Position numbers and translations under genes: made by a program. Below are positions 52,590-64,000 of a stretch of 64,000 nt of DNA, one piece after another. How positions within the stretch are numbered: the first letter of the stretch is position 1; each line of letters begins with the position of its first letter. Source of the stretch: Corythucha ciliata (taxonomy: Eukaryota > Arthropoda > Insecta > Hemiptera > Tingidae); NCBI GenBank assembly GCA_038030265.1, contig CM075941.1:41416164-41480163 (forward strand), given 5' to 3'. A model generated the notes under the pieces. The model ran no database searches and was not told the origin of the DNA. It was given only the letters and a program-made list of their open reading frames with translations.

Positions 52590-54573
52590 AAGAAATTCTG
52601 CTAGCACGATTCAAATGGTTAATCAGACGGAAATAATACAAAGACAACAGAATCTTATAAGGCGGACGGGTAGGTGGGGTATAAACTCTCAGTCAACCGT
52701 GCAATTGACGGTTATTCTTCTCCCCCCCCCCTCTCATACACACACACACGCACACCCCCAGAATCCTCCCGTGTAAATGCGACCAACATCGGTTAAAAAT
52801 AACGCAAAATCCAATTATTTGACTCCCTAAACACGCACTCTTGCTCTCGCGTCAAACTTTTTTTTTTCCTGTTTTTGTTTTTAAATGAAAATTTTACGCT
52901 CTTGTATAACACGCAGAAACATTTCTTCAAAGGAAGAGTGGTTATGGGGATGGGGTGGGAAGGCTAGCAGTACTTATTACTTTTGAACAAAATTGGCACG
53001 GGCGCAAAAAGCGAATTCACGTCTTATTGAGGAAGGCCTTTTTCACCTTTCCAACTTGTCTAAATAAATTACGCCATCCATTACTAGAAAATAAAGAATA
53101 TTTTGTTTCTTTTGTTACGACTACAAATAAATAAATAATGCAGTTTAGAGAGGGGAGCATGGCACCGTAAAGTCTTTATGGTCCGTGATTACAACGTGAG
53201 AGGGTATTTGCCATTTATTCTTCTTTAAAGCGACATTTATCGATAAAGGTGCCACGCTTTGATCTCGTTGGAAATATAGGGGCACAATTTGTGCATTAGG
53301 GTGAAAGGGGAGGGGGTGTAATAGCCCACTTGATGGCGATAAAATAAAATTAAAAGTATCGCCATGCGATGCGTGAAAAAAAAAAGAAAACAAAAAAACG
53401 AAGGGGTGCTTAATGCGTGATGGAGGAGGGTGGTAGACGTAGGTCAGGACAGGGTGGCTAATTCCGACCAGTTCAAGTGAAAAAATAAAACGAAAACGTT
53501 CGACCTCTTTAAATTTGTATTTCACTCTTTTTGTCTATTTACTTCTCCTTCCCTTAATATTGAACATGACCTGCCTCAACTTTTCAACGCAAGCCGGACC
53601 TAATTGAACGTCTTCATCACAGTCATTAGTTAAAACTGCGAAGTCTTTTTGCTGCCATATTCTTCCACGGTAGTTATTTAAGCCCCCCCCCCCCACGATA
53701 GCCATCCCAATTCCGTGCGGAGCAAATTATTGCATAGTTGCACAACCATGGAATTCTGGACCGACTTCAAAAAACTCACGGTCTAATAAATTAATTTGTA
53801 AACTGCACCACGGCTAATTTATAACATTACCGTAACGTCGGTTCTTGCTGATTTATTAAAAGCATGAAAAAATAAGGCCGGCACGAGGAGTTTGTGTTTA
53901 AGAGATAATAACATCGGTAAACAATCTGGCAGTTCGACGCGGAAGAGTGACTCCCCCCAACCGCCACCACCACCACCACCAACATCTAGGATAATACAAG
54001 ACTGTGCGTCAACTCGATCTTTCTAAGCTTTTAATTTCTCGCGGTCTCCTTTTTCCACTTCTCCCCTTAATTTAACGAGGGGCCTATAAATCAGCGGTGA
54101 AAATGTTATTTGGAGTGACGATTGGGGTGGAAGAGGGTGAAGTGGGAGGAAAGAGGTTTAAAAAACAACTACGGCTACGAGAAGAGTGGTGGGGGGTGAG
54201 GTACGAAAAAAGGAATTTCGCTTTGGAATGCCTTGGCACGAGTTTCATCTCCGTGTTAACCCACTATATGGTGGCGGGGGTGACGCGAGAGGATATTCTC
54301 TCTGTTTACCACCTGAGAGGGAAGAAAGAGAGATAGATTGAGGGAAAAAATAAAGCAGTCTGAGGAGGTGGTTTCTGAGGGGGAGGGGGCGAGAGAATCG
54401 AGAGTTTTTATTTCGGAAGGGATGGCGAGAAAGATTTCTGAACTCGACTGGTTTTGTTTGTCAGATTCTTCTTAGGCTTGGACCGTTGATCGACGGCGGG
54501 ATCAGTTTTCTTATTCGAATACGTACTTTGTGTCAAACAAACAAAATTGTCATTGGGCCTCTCGGTACGTCAA
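52590..54573. other. Upstream of the phosphatase gene; no other gene seen
   Basis: A 126-codon minus-strand frame at 53,145-53,525 has no family resemblance and sits in low-complexity DNA. Poly-C at 53,685 and a CCACCA repeat near 53,960. The phosphatase promoter is expected here. Confidence 0.45.
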
Positions 54574-56998
54574 ATGGGTTCGTACAAGAGGGAACAGAGA
54601 GACGCGAGGAGCGTTGATGATGATGGTTTGACTAAACCGGGGGATCCGTCAAAATTGTGAGTATAGCAACGTTTGGAATGCGTGACATTGAATAAGCGTG
54701 ACTAACGAACCCACGACCACGCTAAAAAACGACGGTAACTAAAAGCCCTAACTCACGCGAAGCCAGCTTTCCGTCCAGCGCGTCATTGTCAGACACACAG
54801 TCTTCATCACAATTTCCTCTCTCTCTCTCTCTCTCTCCAACACACAGATTCGTGGTGGCACAATTAGAGGACTGGCTGTACCTGTCAGGAGCTTCGGTAC
54901 TCAACGAGCAACTTCTTCAACACCTCGGCGTCACCTGCGTCATATCCGCTTGCCCCGAACTTCCGATCATTCCAACTCCTGACAGCGTCACCATTTGTCA
55001 CAGAGTTCCCGTTTTGGACAATTCGGAAGCTGACATCTCCTCTTTTTTCGAAGAAACATCCGATCTCATCGACAAGGTAAACAAACCCCCGCCAACGCTC
55101 TTCGCCGTCTGTTTTTGTTTCTCAAAGCCTTTTATTGGTAAAACTTAGGAAGAAGGTTTAATTTTTTTTTTTTTTCAACGCATTCCAAACGCGTTTAAAA
55201 TTAGCATTCATCCTTTTAACTTTGCCTCAAAATTCAACTTTTTATGTGGTTCGTACTTGTTATTGACTGTTTCGTAATATTTGGACCGTTTAAAGAGACG
55301 CATACTACACGCCCGATGATTTAAAACATCCCGTTGGAACAAAATATCATTTCTGGGGAGGGGACATGTCACCTTGTTCAACGTCAGATTATGAAACTTT
55401 GTGTCGTTTGTCACAAAAAGTCTCTCTTGGAATTTCATGGCACTTGTCCAGTTCCCCCCCCCCCCAACACACAACCACTGAACAACATTCTATCGTTCTA
55501 CTCGAACACATCGGACGTAAAGTAGGTCGATGGATTACAACACTATGGCTCTTTAAAGAAGATGGTCAACGGCGTGTGAGAAATATTGCGCCCTAAAAAT
55601 GTAAAAAAAAAAATTAAAAAATATGTCCTCTGTAAGGAAAGACAAGCCTCGAATTTTCCAAACCACGCGATGTTACGAGAACCATTGGCAGACATTCGCT
55701 ACTACACAGCAGAACCCCGGCGAAGAAACAGCGTTCAATCCAAAACACCCAGGAACCGGGCGAACTGCCTATTAAACACCCGAGGTGGGCTTGGGTGGAT
55801 GCTGAGCGCTAGAGCCATGCTGACCAGAGAGAAAATGCTTTCCGCTACTTGTCCAGGCTAGGTCTACTGCCTAAAAGAACGCGCGATTTGAAGTTGCCGA
55901 AAATTCGATTTCGGAGTCACCAGCTTTCCAAAGCTTGAATGACAACTTGCCACCACGACTTTCAAATCTTCCAAAAACCACAGACCAAGGGGACTCCAAT
56001 GACCACACGTGGAGACGGAGAGCGCCGGCAACGACTTCGTTGACATAAACGACCCCCCCCCCTTCCCCACAGAGAGTCTCAGAAACTGACTCAACCATTT
56101 CCGACATGTTGAAAAAAATTGTTTGCTATTCATTACGAGCTCATTCATAAATAGAGACGTTAATTCAGCCCTGCTTGAGAAGGCTTCACTTTCTTGGCAA
56201 TCCTCCCAGAACGATGCATTTTATAAAATTCCGTTCGCCTTCGTTTTATTTTTTTTTTTTCAAGCGAAGGCCCGTTGAATGGGACAGCAGGAATTTTTAA
56301 CGGCGCGTAAAACTAGGAAAATTGGGGAGCGGGCAAGAAAAGGGAAGACGATAACGACATTCACGACAAATCATAGTGAATCGTAAATTATTAGACGGTT
56401 GTCAAAGTATCTCGTTATGGAGCCTAGTTTTAGACACGGGATAAAACGCAAGAGTGTTGGACACCCATCAAGATCGTGTTTTGTTTATTGAAAGGGGTGG
56501 TATTTGTGTGTGTGTGTGTGGGGATGGGGGTTGAGGATGGTTGACCATGAACGATTGTTCAAAGGTCTAAGATTTTTCGGTTGGATTAACTTCCATTTTA
56601 CTGGCTACAATTCAAGACGGAGACGGCCAAATTTTTGCGTTTTTAAAAAATAAAATACAACAAATTGTCTGCTTCAGGTACGTCAAGACGGAGGTCGAAC
56701 TCTCGTCCATTGCGTCGCAGGCATCAGCCGTTCGGCGACCCTGTGTCTCGCCTATTTAGTCAAACACCGGTCGTTGTCACTCGCCGAAGCTTGGAGTCAC
56801 GTTCGCTCGCGACGTTCATCCATACGACCGAACAATGGCTTCTTTCAACAGTTGATCACCTTTGAACTGAAAGTTCGAGGTCGAGCCTCTGTTAAAATGG
56901 TGCCGAGCTCGGCGGCTCGAGGAATCATTCCCGACCTTCTCGAACCCGACTATCGGGCAACGGCTAGCTACCTGAGCCGATTTATCGGTTTGTCGTGA
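54574..56998 (+). CDS. Atypical dual-specificity protein phosphatase (DUSP14/18-like)
   Basis: Three exons, 54574-54656, 54848-55076 and 56678-56998, join in phase into 210 aa. The catalytic signature HCVAGISRS (C116 nucleophile, R122) lies in exon 3, with general acid D85 in VPVLDNSEADISSFF. W37-L-Y-L starts the domain, and IRPNNGFFQQLITFE is the typical DUSP C-terminal helix. DUSPs dephosphorylate phospho-Tyr and phospho-Ser/Thr, often on MAP kinases. The set without a kinase-interaction domain (DUSP14, 18, 21, 28) fits best in size and motifs. The chosen start gives MGSYK, a possible N-myristoylation site. Starting in exon 2's own frame at 54,786 would cut through a strong pyrimidine tract and acceptor. 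Exon 1 is the least certain. Confidence 0.88.
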
Positions 56999-57158
56999 AT
57001 TTTACAGTCTAACCCTTTCCCTTTGGAAACTTTCTTAGCTATTTTGAACCCTACAGATTGCGTTTAATCCGATTAACACGCAGATTACATTCCTTTAAAG
57101 AAACATATCGAGAGTTTACTTTTTTTAAACGTTTAACACGTAGGTATAACTTTGAAAA

Positions 57159-57164
57159 AATAAA
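57159..57164 (+). terminator. Candidate polyadenylation signal of the phosphatase gene
   Basis: AATAAA about 160 bp after the stop codon, followed by a second overlapping AATAAA. RABL3 ends from the other side at 57,771, so the two genes converge. Confidence 0.45.
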
Positions 57165-57704
57165 ATAAAATCGCATTCCTAAAAATACCGTCCTTCCTTC
57201 TTCTTTATCTGACAGTAGATAATTAATGCAGCTGGCCAGAAGAATGTAATTTCCCTACTTTCTCGTCTCTTCAAAACGAAAATAAAGGCATTCGCGGGCT
57301 GTTTGCTCTGCAAATAACGTCGATACTTCAACCGGATGAAAGAAAGACAAATAAAGTGTCTTTCTTTCAGCCCCCTCCACCAATCACAGAACAGACGGCG
57401 TCTAAATTTAAAAGAAACGGCCTTCAAAGTGAATGCCTCAGTAAATTTAGACTTTTCACCCAACCTGATTTGTTTTTTTTTTAAATACAAAAAATCCTTT
57501 TCCGTACTCCTACGCAACCTTTTGTTGTGCAAACTGAGATCTTCATCGCCTTTAGGCGAGACACAGGGAAGAAAGTGTGGGCGAGTGGGAGGGGCTCGTG
57601 CCAAAAAAACTATCTCAGAACGACAAGAATAAAACGAAGACACCACGTTAATTAAAAATGAGCATGTTGACGAGAGAAAATTGCCCTTGTAATAGAAAAT
57701 TATT

Positions 57705-57710
57705 TTTAAT
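57705..57710 (-). terminator. Candidate polyadenylation signal of RABL3
   Basis: ATTAAA on the minus strand about 60 bp beyond the RABL3 stop codon. Confidence 0.35.
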
Positions 57711-57770
57711 ACATTTCAATGGAACGAGCGTGTTTAGGGGAACCAGGATGGGGTGGGTAGGGGGTTCACA

Positions 57771-60700
57771 TCAGTCGTTGTGATACATTTTAGGAAGAAA
57801 CCGCCTTTTGTCGGTATTTATAAGTCGACTGGCGAACATATCTTGCCTATGGTATTTCACCTCGATGACTTTATCGAAAAATCGCGTTAATTTGATAGCT
57901 GAACTACAGGTAGGCGCCAGACTTCTCACGTCCATGCAATCCTGTTCAATTTTATCGGAAGGGGGGAGATGTAAAATAATTCAAGAGAATCCCAGAAACC
58001 TTGTTACATCTACTCGAGGTCTCATTTTAGCCACTCGGCAGGCATATGAGTCATTACAACTTACCAAATTTATTTGGTCGGCTCCCCATTCGTTAGCCAC
58101 ATCCACACGTTTTTCACCAGCCAAGTCCAGCTTGGTACCAATGACTATGGTCGGCAACTACAAATTTTATCGAATTTTAACCCTGTAGATACATTAAATA
58201 CGAATAATTAAATCCCTACCATGTTTGATCCGGCGAACTGTTCAGTATCAAACTCGTCAAAAACCTGTTTGTTCTTTAATCCATCCTTGTTCACAACTTC
58301 GCTAAACCAGTGGTTTAAATTATCCAGCGATTTACGGTTCGTTAAATCGTGAACCAAAATCACACCTTCAACAAATAATAGCGAAATTTGAAACACCTGC
58401 CAATGGAACGGATTCACCTTCCAGTTACCGTGAACGTTGTTGTAAAAGACGTGACGAGTCTCGCGATGACTCGAACTGCCTCCAATATCCCACAGTTCGA
58501 CGAAATACGTTTTTTGAAGATTAGTCCCTTCTCGGTATTCGTGCAATTTAACCTCCACAGAACAGCCGACGGTCCAGGATGGTTTACTGATGGGTTCGTT
58601 GTAGGCGATCAGATGGGTCAGGGAGGTTTTCCCGACGCCTTTGTGAGTATGAAGAATAAATAATCAGACGTTGAAGGGAGCATGGGAGTAGCTAGGACAA
58701 GATAAAAAAGGGCCCTTACCCCGTCCTGGCTACGCCCTTGGCAAGAGAATGTGTGCTTTGGATAGCTTCTAATATGACAAGGAACACCGTTGCGGACCAG
58801 TGAAATATGACCAAATTTGAATGTGATTCGGACGTGGGGCCTTATTCGGTATGTGAATTCGGATGGATAAGTATGAATTACTCTAACCACTAACGAAGTC
58901 AAGCACAAACAAAAAGTAACCAATTAGCGCTTATATTCAATTTAAGCCGCTATTTGGTGAGTTTCCCAATTTTAGCCGCGAACGAGCGCTTTTTGTCAAT
59001 GTCTGCCACAAAGTTGCGTTCGGAAGCCGCGAACTGGCGTATTCTCAATTTTAGTAGCAAATTGGCGCTTTTTCCACACCTTACCTGCGAAGTTTTAATC
59101 CCGTGAACTAGCGATTTTTCTCCGTTTTAGCGACGATTAGCGTTTTCCTCAATTTAAGTTGCAAATCAGCGATTTTTCCCCTTTACAGAAAGAAAATTAG
59201 CACTTTTACTCAATCTGAGCTGTGAATTAGCATTATCCTTAACTTAAACCGCGAGGATTAGTATTTTTTCTCAATATTAGCCGTGATTTAGCGTTTTTGG
59301 TTTTCTATTCATTCTACAATAATACAACCCACCTTCAAACTTGGTCCTTGTACGTTTTAAGGTGTTTACATTCGATTTCTGGAATGCCCGTGCGCTGTTG
59401 GGGTCATACCTTGTCTTAGGATTGCTAGAAAAAAACTCGTTCTTTCGAACATAGACTCCATTTGGGGTCAAGTTAGTCCCAAGGATTTGTTTCAATTTTA
59501 TAGCCTTGAATTAGCGTTGTTTCTCAATTTTAGCCTCAGAATTCGACTAAATAATGGTACATTAGCGGTTTTTTCCTATCAAAAGTCCTATAAAAGTCAG
59601 TGGCATGGATCTTAGTGCTAAAAAGTCCATCCCCAGAGTGAGTGAAATTCCCTTACCAAAGTCGGATAACATTGAAAGAACGAAGTTTACGAAATGAACA
59701 CTTATGATTCTTTGTGACAGGAGAGTTACTTAATAGTGGTCTGAGAACGCCGAGCACGCTCGGAAGAATACAGGCATCAGTTGTGGATCTAGGGAGGTGC
59801 TCAAGTGCTCAGGGACCTCTAAATCCCTCCTTCCTGCCAACGCTCGGATGCGGGTTCGAGTCCCAGGTCTCGCATTGGCTCCGAGAGTAGCGAGGAAGTC
59901 GTTAAATCCTCCAAAAATGTACACCACAAAACTTGTAATTCCACACCATGAACTGGCTGCTCAGCTACATGACTGCGATATTTCACAATTGCCTCCACCC
60001 TACTACCACCAGGAGCACGAAAATAGCTAATTATCTGTAAAACTGTTGATTAAGCACGAAAATAGGATTTTCCACTTGGAAAACAACTAACTTTGCCCCC
60101 ACCCCTCTTCCTTAAACCGGTCATTTCCCACATAACTTGAAACGTAACACCCTAAATCCAATCATCAGCCAGACATTTCAACCTCAAAAAGACTCAGCTG
60201 ACGTGCTTCAACTGTAAGGCTCCGTCTAGTTATTTTTAGACGTGAATGCGTTGATTGACGCCTACAGGCAATCAAGCTATTTTATAGCGCAAACCTAGCA
60301 CGGCGAAGAATTGCAGGGACCAACGGGAGAGTATAGGGCAAGTCTATGATTTGGTAAGACGGGAGAGGGCACTGTACGGAATGAATGACCAGTTGATCGA
60401 TTTTAGCAAGCGTATCGTCAGCTGAGCCATTTCCATTCGGCGAATGGACAGTTTGGACATATCCACATTGTCACCTTTGCCATTTTCAGGGCAGGAATCG
60501 TCTTTGTATTTTTAGCGCGCGAATCGTCAGATTAGCCCCTTTTCGGTCGCATGCAGTCACTATTGCCTATTTTGACATGTGAATAGCCAGTTTGGCAATG
60601 ATTAGCACCCAAATAGTCAGCTTAGCCATTTTCAGAGCTCGAACTGTCTGTTCTGTCATTTTGGGACACGAGTAGTCAGAGTAGCAATTTTTTGGGCGCG

Positions 60701-62593
60701 AATAGTCCGTCAAGGCAAAGCAAGGCGCTAATGATCACTTTGACCAATGGTCGATTTAGCCATTTTAGGTTCAGGAATTTAGGTTCACGATGTTCGGGTG
60801 TTTTAAAGGGCACGAACCATAAGTTTATACAAATTTTAGGTTGCGTAGACTAGGTTTGACTATTTTTTGAGCAAGAATTGCCTATTGCCTGTTTTGTAAC
60901 ACTCAAATAGTCAGTTTAACCATATTGGGGCGAAACTATTCAGATTAGCCATTTTTAGCTCGCAAATAGCCCGTCAAGCTATTGGCGTGAGTTATTGACC
61001 ATTTTTAGCGCCCGAATGGCCAGATTGGCCACTTTTGTCGCACGAATGGTCGACTTACCCATTTTCAGAACGGGAATCATGTGATCTGTTCAACGATTTT
61101 CAGGGCTGCGCGAATCGTCAGGTTACTATTTTTAGGGAGCGTGAATTCATTTCTAAAGTGGGAATTGCCAGTTTGGCTATTTTTAGCGCGCAAACAGTCA
61201 GTTTAGCCATTTTCAAGGAGCGAATCGTCCACTTTGCCATTTTGGGGTGTGAGTGTGATCACTGATCAGCTTAGCCGTTTTAATGATTGAAATAAGTAGA
61301 TTAGCCATTTTTAGGCAGAGAATTGCTGTCAGCTGTAAATCCATTTTTATAAATACATATATAATTAGTAGAGCAAAGCATACAATTTCTCAAGCCTACA
61401 GTAAATGCTGAATCCGCATCTGACTGGTTCAACGTGTAACTTGAAAAATCGGGAACGAAAGAGACCGTCGAAGGGTGGCGACAGCTAGAAAAGATCGTAT
61501 TACTTCAATTTTGTTTTTCTCTCTCGTTTAACCACGAAATGTTGGGAAGTGTAGGACAAAGAAGCTGTCCGCTCATTTTTCCCTGACTTTGGCGTCAAAA
61601 TCCAGAAATTCCCTGACTTTTCCCGGATTTCCCTGACCACTTTAAAAATTCCCTGACTTTTCCCGGTCTGTGGCAACGTGTTATACGCTCGTAGTCGTAA
61701 CGTAACAACAGCTTACTCATAATCTAATGGCGTTTTCCGCTTACACAAATATCTGCAGTGGAACAGTTATTTTTCACCCGTCGTCAGTGAATTAAAATGT
61801 ATGTTAATGGAGAAGATAGGAGAAAGTGAAATGCTCCGTAGCAGAATTTCATGAAAATGGAAAACGCTGTAAGCAGCACTGTACAACTTTCACTTAACCA
61901 AAGCGGAAGAGACCACAAGACTCAATCTTGGCCTAGGGCCGAACAGGGATCGGGCCACTTCTAGAACCAACTCGATGGATGGGCGTCTCCGATCTAGTGC
62001 TGTCTTGCCATCGTCGGAGCAGAAAGAAGATACAAGCCTGGGGCTCAAGTACGAAGAGATGTTAAAAGAAATAACACAGGTGGTATCCACGAGACAACCA
62101 TGTTAATTGGGATAGGAAAACACCGTGATAAAATTATAACGCCCCTTCGTACTTGCCCTCCCCCCTTCTTGACTAGGTCGACTTGCCAAGGTAGTCTGGG
62201 TGGACCGGGGACCGCTCTTCGAGAAGCGGAAGCGTCTCCACAATGACATATTTCCTTGGGAAGTGAGCCAAGTCGAATCAAATCAACTTAGCCGGGAGCC
62301 AACATGCCCATTCTCCCTCAGAGTAAGGTGGGCGTACGGGAACAGAAATACCGAAACATACGCGGTAACAGGCATCAACGACAAGATGGACATCGAATCA
62401 ATAAGGCAAATCGAAATAATATAGTGGTAACAGCTTTGAATATACAGAAAAGAGACAAAAATCATACAGCACAGATTCCTCCAACAGGGGACAAAGGACA
62501 GGGGCACTGTGGTCATTATAAAGGACACTGAGAAAAGATATGCTTACCAGAGTCACCTACGACGAGCACTTTGACTTTTTCAATTGCGGCCAT
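57771..62593 (-). CDS. RABL3: RABL3, Rab-like small GTPase
   Basis: Five minus-strand exons join in phase: 62593-62548, 58638-58429, 58365-58220, 58157-58065 and 57941-57771, giving 221 aa (human about 236). Motifs in order: the KVLVVGDSGVGKTSL P-loop split by intron 1, PSWTVGCSVEVKLHEY, VELWDIGG in place of the Rab WDTAG, VHDLTN, FDTEQFAGSNM, IGTKLD as the guanine-specificity motif, and SSAIKLTRFFDKVIE. There is no C-terminal CAAX or CC, as expected for RABL3, which lacks prenylation. In vertebrates RABL3 affects lymphoid development and RAS prenylation; the role here is inferred only from orthology. Intron 1 is 3.9 kb and filled with repeats, while the others are 62-123 bp. The start codon lies 201 bp from that of the divergent MADF gene. 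Confidence 0.95.
58960..59570. repeat. Degenerate tandem array in RABL3 intron 1
   Basis: Units of the TTTTAGCCGCGAATTAGCGC/TTTTTCTCAATT family, in the complement orientation of the 34.5-kb array. Unit length is about 30-40 bp. Confidence 0.7.
59780..60010 (+). repeat. tRNA-derived SINE-like sequence (Leu/Ser-type head)
   Basis: A GGTGCTCAAGTG A-box-like stretch, a 5-bp AGGGA/TCCCT arm, a long variable arm and a B box GGTTCGAGTCC give a tRNA-like head. The downstream body (AACTTGTAATTCCACACCAT) is shared with 10.11-10.16 kb. The head departs from tRNA rules, so it is not called a tRNA gene. Confidence 0.45.
60390..61340. repeat. Degenerate array, GTCAGTTTAGCCATTTTTAG family, third locus
   Basis: About 25 loose units of about 35 bp. 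The right end (ATACAATTTCTCAAGCC, then CTGAATCCGCATCTGACTGG, 61,388-61,430) matches the right end of the 9-kb array, so the two loci share a boundary as well as a unit. Confidence 0.75.
61730..61868. mobile_element. Palindromic MITE family P, copy 4 (most diverged)
   Basis: GGCGTTTTCCGCTTACACAA and the inverted ATGGAAAACGC keep the family ends. The stem is mismatched, and the centre ATTAAAATGTATGTTAATGG replaces the ATATCATATG loop of the other copies. Confidence 0.7.
61870..62547. other. Rest of RABL3 intron 1; no gene recognised
   Basis: Frames on both strands (for example 62,045-62,281 minus and 62,200-62,424 plus) lack stops for 70-80 codons but resemble nothing recognised. Base composition is less repetitive than the rest of the intron, so a retroelement fragment is possible. 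Confidence 0.4.
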
Positions 62594-62794
62594 CAAATGT
62601 CACGCGAAAATTACAGTAAAACCAAACTTTTTAAACAATATTTACGAATGAATTACTTATCGGCATGGTGGTGGAATCAGTAACAGTCGCGTAGCCATCC
62701 AATGATAGTGCTATCTAGAGCAAAGCTTTGCTCGCTTTGCTTTTGGATTTTGGAATGGTTGAAATTTTATTTTTATGGTGATTTAATCCATAAA
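62594..62794. promoter_or_regulatory. Presumed bidirectional promoter of RABL3 and the MADF gene
   Basis: The two start codons face away from each other across 201 bp, so both promoters and 5' leaders must share this space unless there are upstream non-coding exons. AT-rich; no TATA box is clear. Confidence 0.55.
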
Positions 62795-63673
62795 ATGACG
62801 ACTGTTAAACCGAGAAAGCAAAAGCTCATTTTCTCGCAGCAACTCATGTTATCTTTCATTCGGGACTACAGAAACAACGTCTGCCTATGGGACGCTCGTC
62901 TCCCGCAATACAAATGCTCGGATGAGAGAAAACTCGCAATAACGAGGTAAACGTCTCGGTAATTCAAACATTTTCTGCGTAGTGATTTGTATCTATTCAA
63001 CAGAATTGCTCAAAAATACGACATGACCGAGGATGAAACGAGAAAGAAAATCAACAGTCTAAGATCGACCTATTTGCAAGAGAAGAAGAAACTCGAGGAG
63101 AGTTGCCGCGAAGGGAAAGTGACTTACGAACCCTCACTGTACTGGTACAAAGAGTTGGATTTCTTGGCCAATGTTATCATTCCTCGCAATGCGGCGAGCA
63201 TTTCGTCCCATCAGACTTTTCCCAAGGTGAGACATACAGCTGATCGTGCGAAAAAATAGCTAAGTCCCGACTGTACATTCCAGAATGAAAACGTTGAAGT
63301 AGACGAGGATCACCTCATCGTTGAATTGGTTCACGAAACTTCTGGTTCTAGTAGCGACAGAGGCAACTCTTACATTTATCAAAATAGCCCTAGCGGTAGA
63401 AGCGACGATTTTCAATCGGGAGATGACCAGAAGAGGAACATAGTCACCTCGAGTTCTGTATCCAATGAAGGTGAGACTCTCTGCCATTTGTTCTATCAAT
63501 AAGCCCGCTCACTCGAATCCTCCGCAGATGAAATCGACGTCTTCTGTCGAAGCATTGCTCTTCAGCTACGAACTTTACCGCCACAGGACACCATAGAACT
63601 GCAAATGAACATACAACAAGCCGTCTCGTTGAAACGTTTGGAAGTTCTGCAGAGGCTGAAGTCTGAACCTTGA
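62795..63673 (+). CDS. MADF-BESS domain protein, probable transcription regulator
   Basis: Four exons, 62795-62946, 63004-63226, 63284-63470 and 63528-63673, join in phase into 235 aa; each of the three introns is exactly 57 bp. The MADF domain covers about residues 14-105: LMLSFIRDYRNNVCLWD at the start, KYDMTEDETRKKINSLRSTY in the middle, PSLYWYKELDFL at the end. An acidic Ser-rich linker follows, then a C-terminal BESS motif (DEIDVFCRSIALQLRTLPP). MADF domains are Myb-like DNA binders and BESS mediates protein contacts; the Drosophila Adf-1 family has this arrangement. The ATG at 62,795 was chosen over 62,702 because the domain starts close to it and the upstream residues look non-coding. 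The specific target is unknown. Confidence 0.92.
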
Positions 63674-64000
63674 AGGATCCAAAAGCCTTCATTCAACTCA
63701 GCCTATCAACGAGCTAAAACTCTCACCCCGTCATAGCTGGGGGGTGGGTTGGGGGGCAAAATCCTCAAGCTCCGTTCGGAAACGGATACGATCGAAATCT
63801 GATCTACTAGCGAGAAAGTGTCCTTCAGTCGGGGCTTGTAACTCTTCGTCATTTTGGTATCAGGAGATTTGATGACCAAAATGACAGCAACAATGTTGAA
63901 GTTGATTATCAAAAGGATTGGTTTAAACAACAATTAAATGGTAATTTTACGCACTAACTGTTTCCTAGCATATATTTACAGTCTGCTTCAGCAGAATAAG
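63674..64000. other. 3' flank of the MADF gene
   Basis: Possible polyadenylation signal ATTAAA at 63,933-63,938. No other gene is supported before the edge. Confidence 0.4.

Noticed and set aside
53145..53525. 126-codon minus-strand frame
   Set aside because: Low-complexity, no splice partners and no homology recognised.

Overview
The window reads as nuclear DNA of an invertebrate animal, most likely an arthropod. The genes are spliced, with GT-AG introns, and their proteins align with animal families: a TWIK-type two-pore potassium channel, EFR3, an atypical dual-specificity phosphatase, RABL3, and a MADF-BESS regulator of a kind abundant in arthropods. The species cannot be named from sequence alone. 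Exons were joined by eye. Every junction was required to have GT-AG borders, matching phase and a family-consistent protein, and five genes came out with no internal stop in the parts assembled.

Layout. 1-9.5 kb is a transposon nest. The end of an IS630/Tc1-mariner-like transposase and its long terminal arm lie beside a foldback relative. Then comes a minus-strand Copia (Copia-2) broken by three insertions: a plus-strand Copia (Copia-1, 5-bp target duplication), a hAT-like MITE (8-bp duplication) and a 9-bp-duplication MITE. Copia-1 carries a Harbinger-like derivative and a TTAA MITE that holds a further MITE. 9-20 kb has no convincing gene but holds degenerate tandem arrays, a 39-bp repeat and an inverted pair of tRNA-like SINEs. 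20.1-38.5 kb is the potassium channel gene (+). It has two alternative first coding exons, at 20.2 and 22.9 kb, and four shared exons at 37.1-38.5 kb. Its 14-17 kb first intron is full of foldback elements, hAT-like insertions and arrays. 40.3-41.8 kb is another foldback element. 43.0-46.6 kb is EFR3 (-), 16 recognised exons with mostly 54-71 bp introns. 46.8-52.6 kb is repeats, including a 0.94-kb near-identical direct duplication. 54.6-57.0 kb is the phosphatase (+). 57.8-62.6 kb is RABL3 (-), with a 3.9-kb repeat-filled first intron. 62.8-63.7 kb is the MADF-BESS gene (+), head to head with RABL3 about 200 bp away.

The genes do not form a pathway. The channel sets resting membrane potential. 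EFR3 anchors PI4KA at the plasma membrane. RABL3 is a small GTPase, the phosphatase is probably a signalling regulator, and the MADF protein is probably DNA-binding. The strongest observations are the alternative channel first exons, the datable transposon nest, the several families of 25-40 bp degenerate arrays (one wholly inside a hAT-like element), and the many long near-perfect palindromes.
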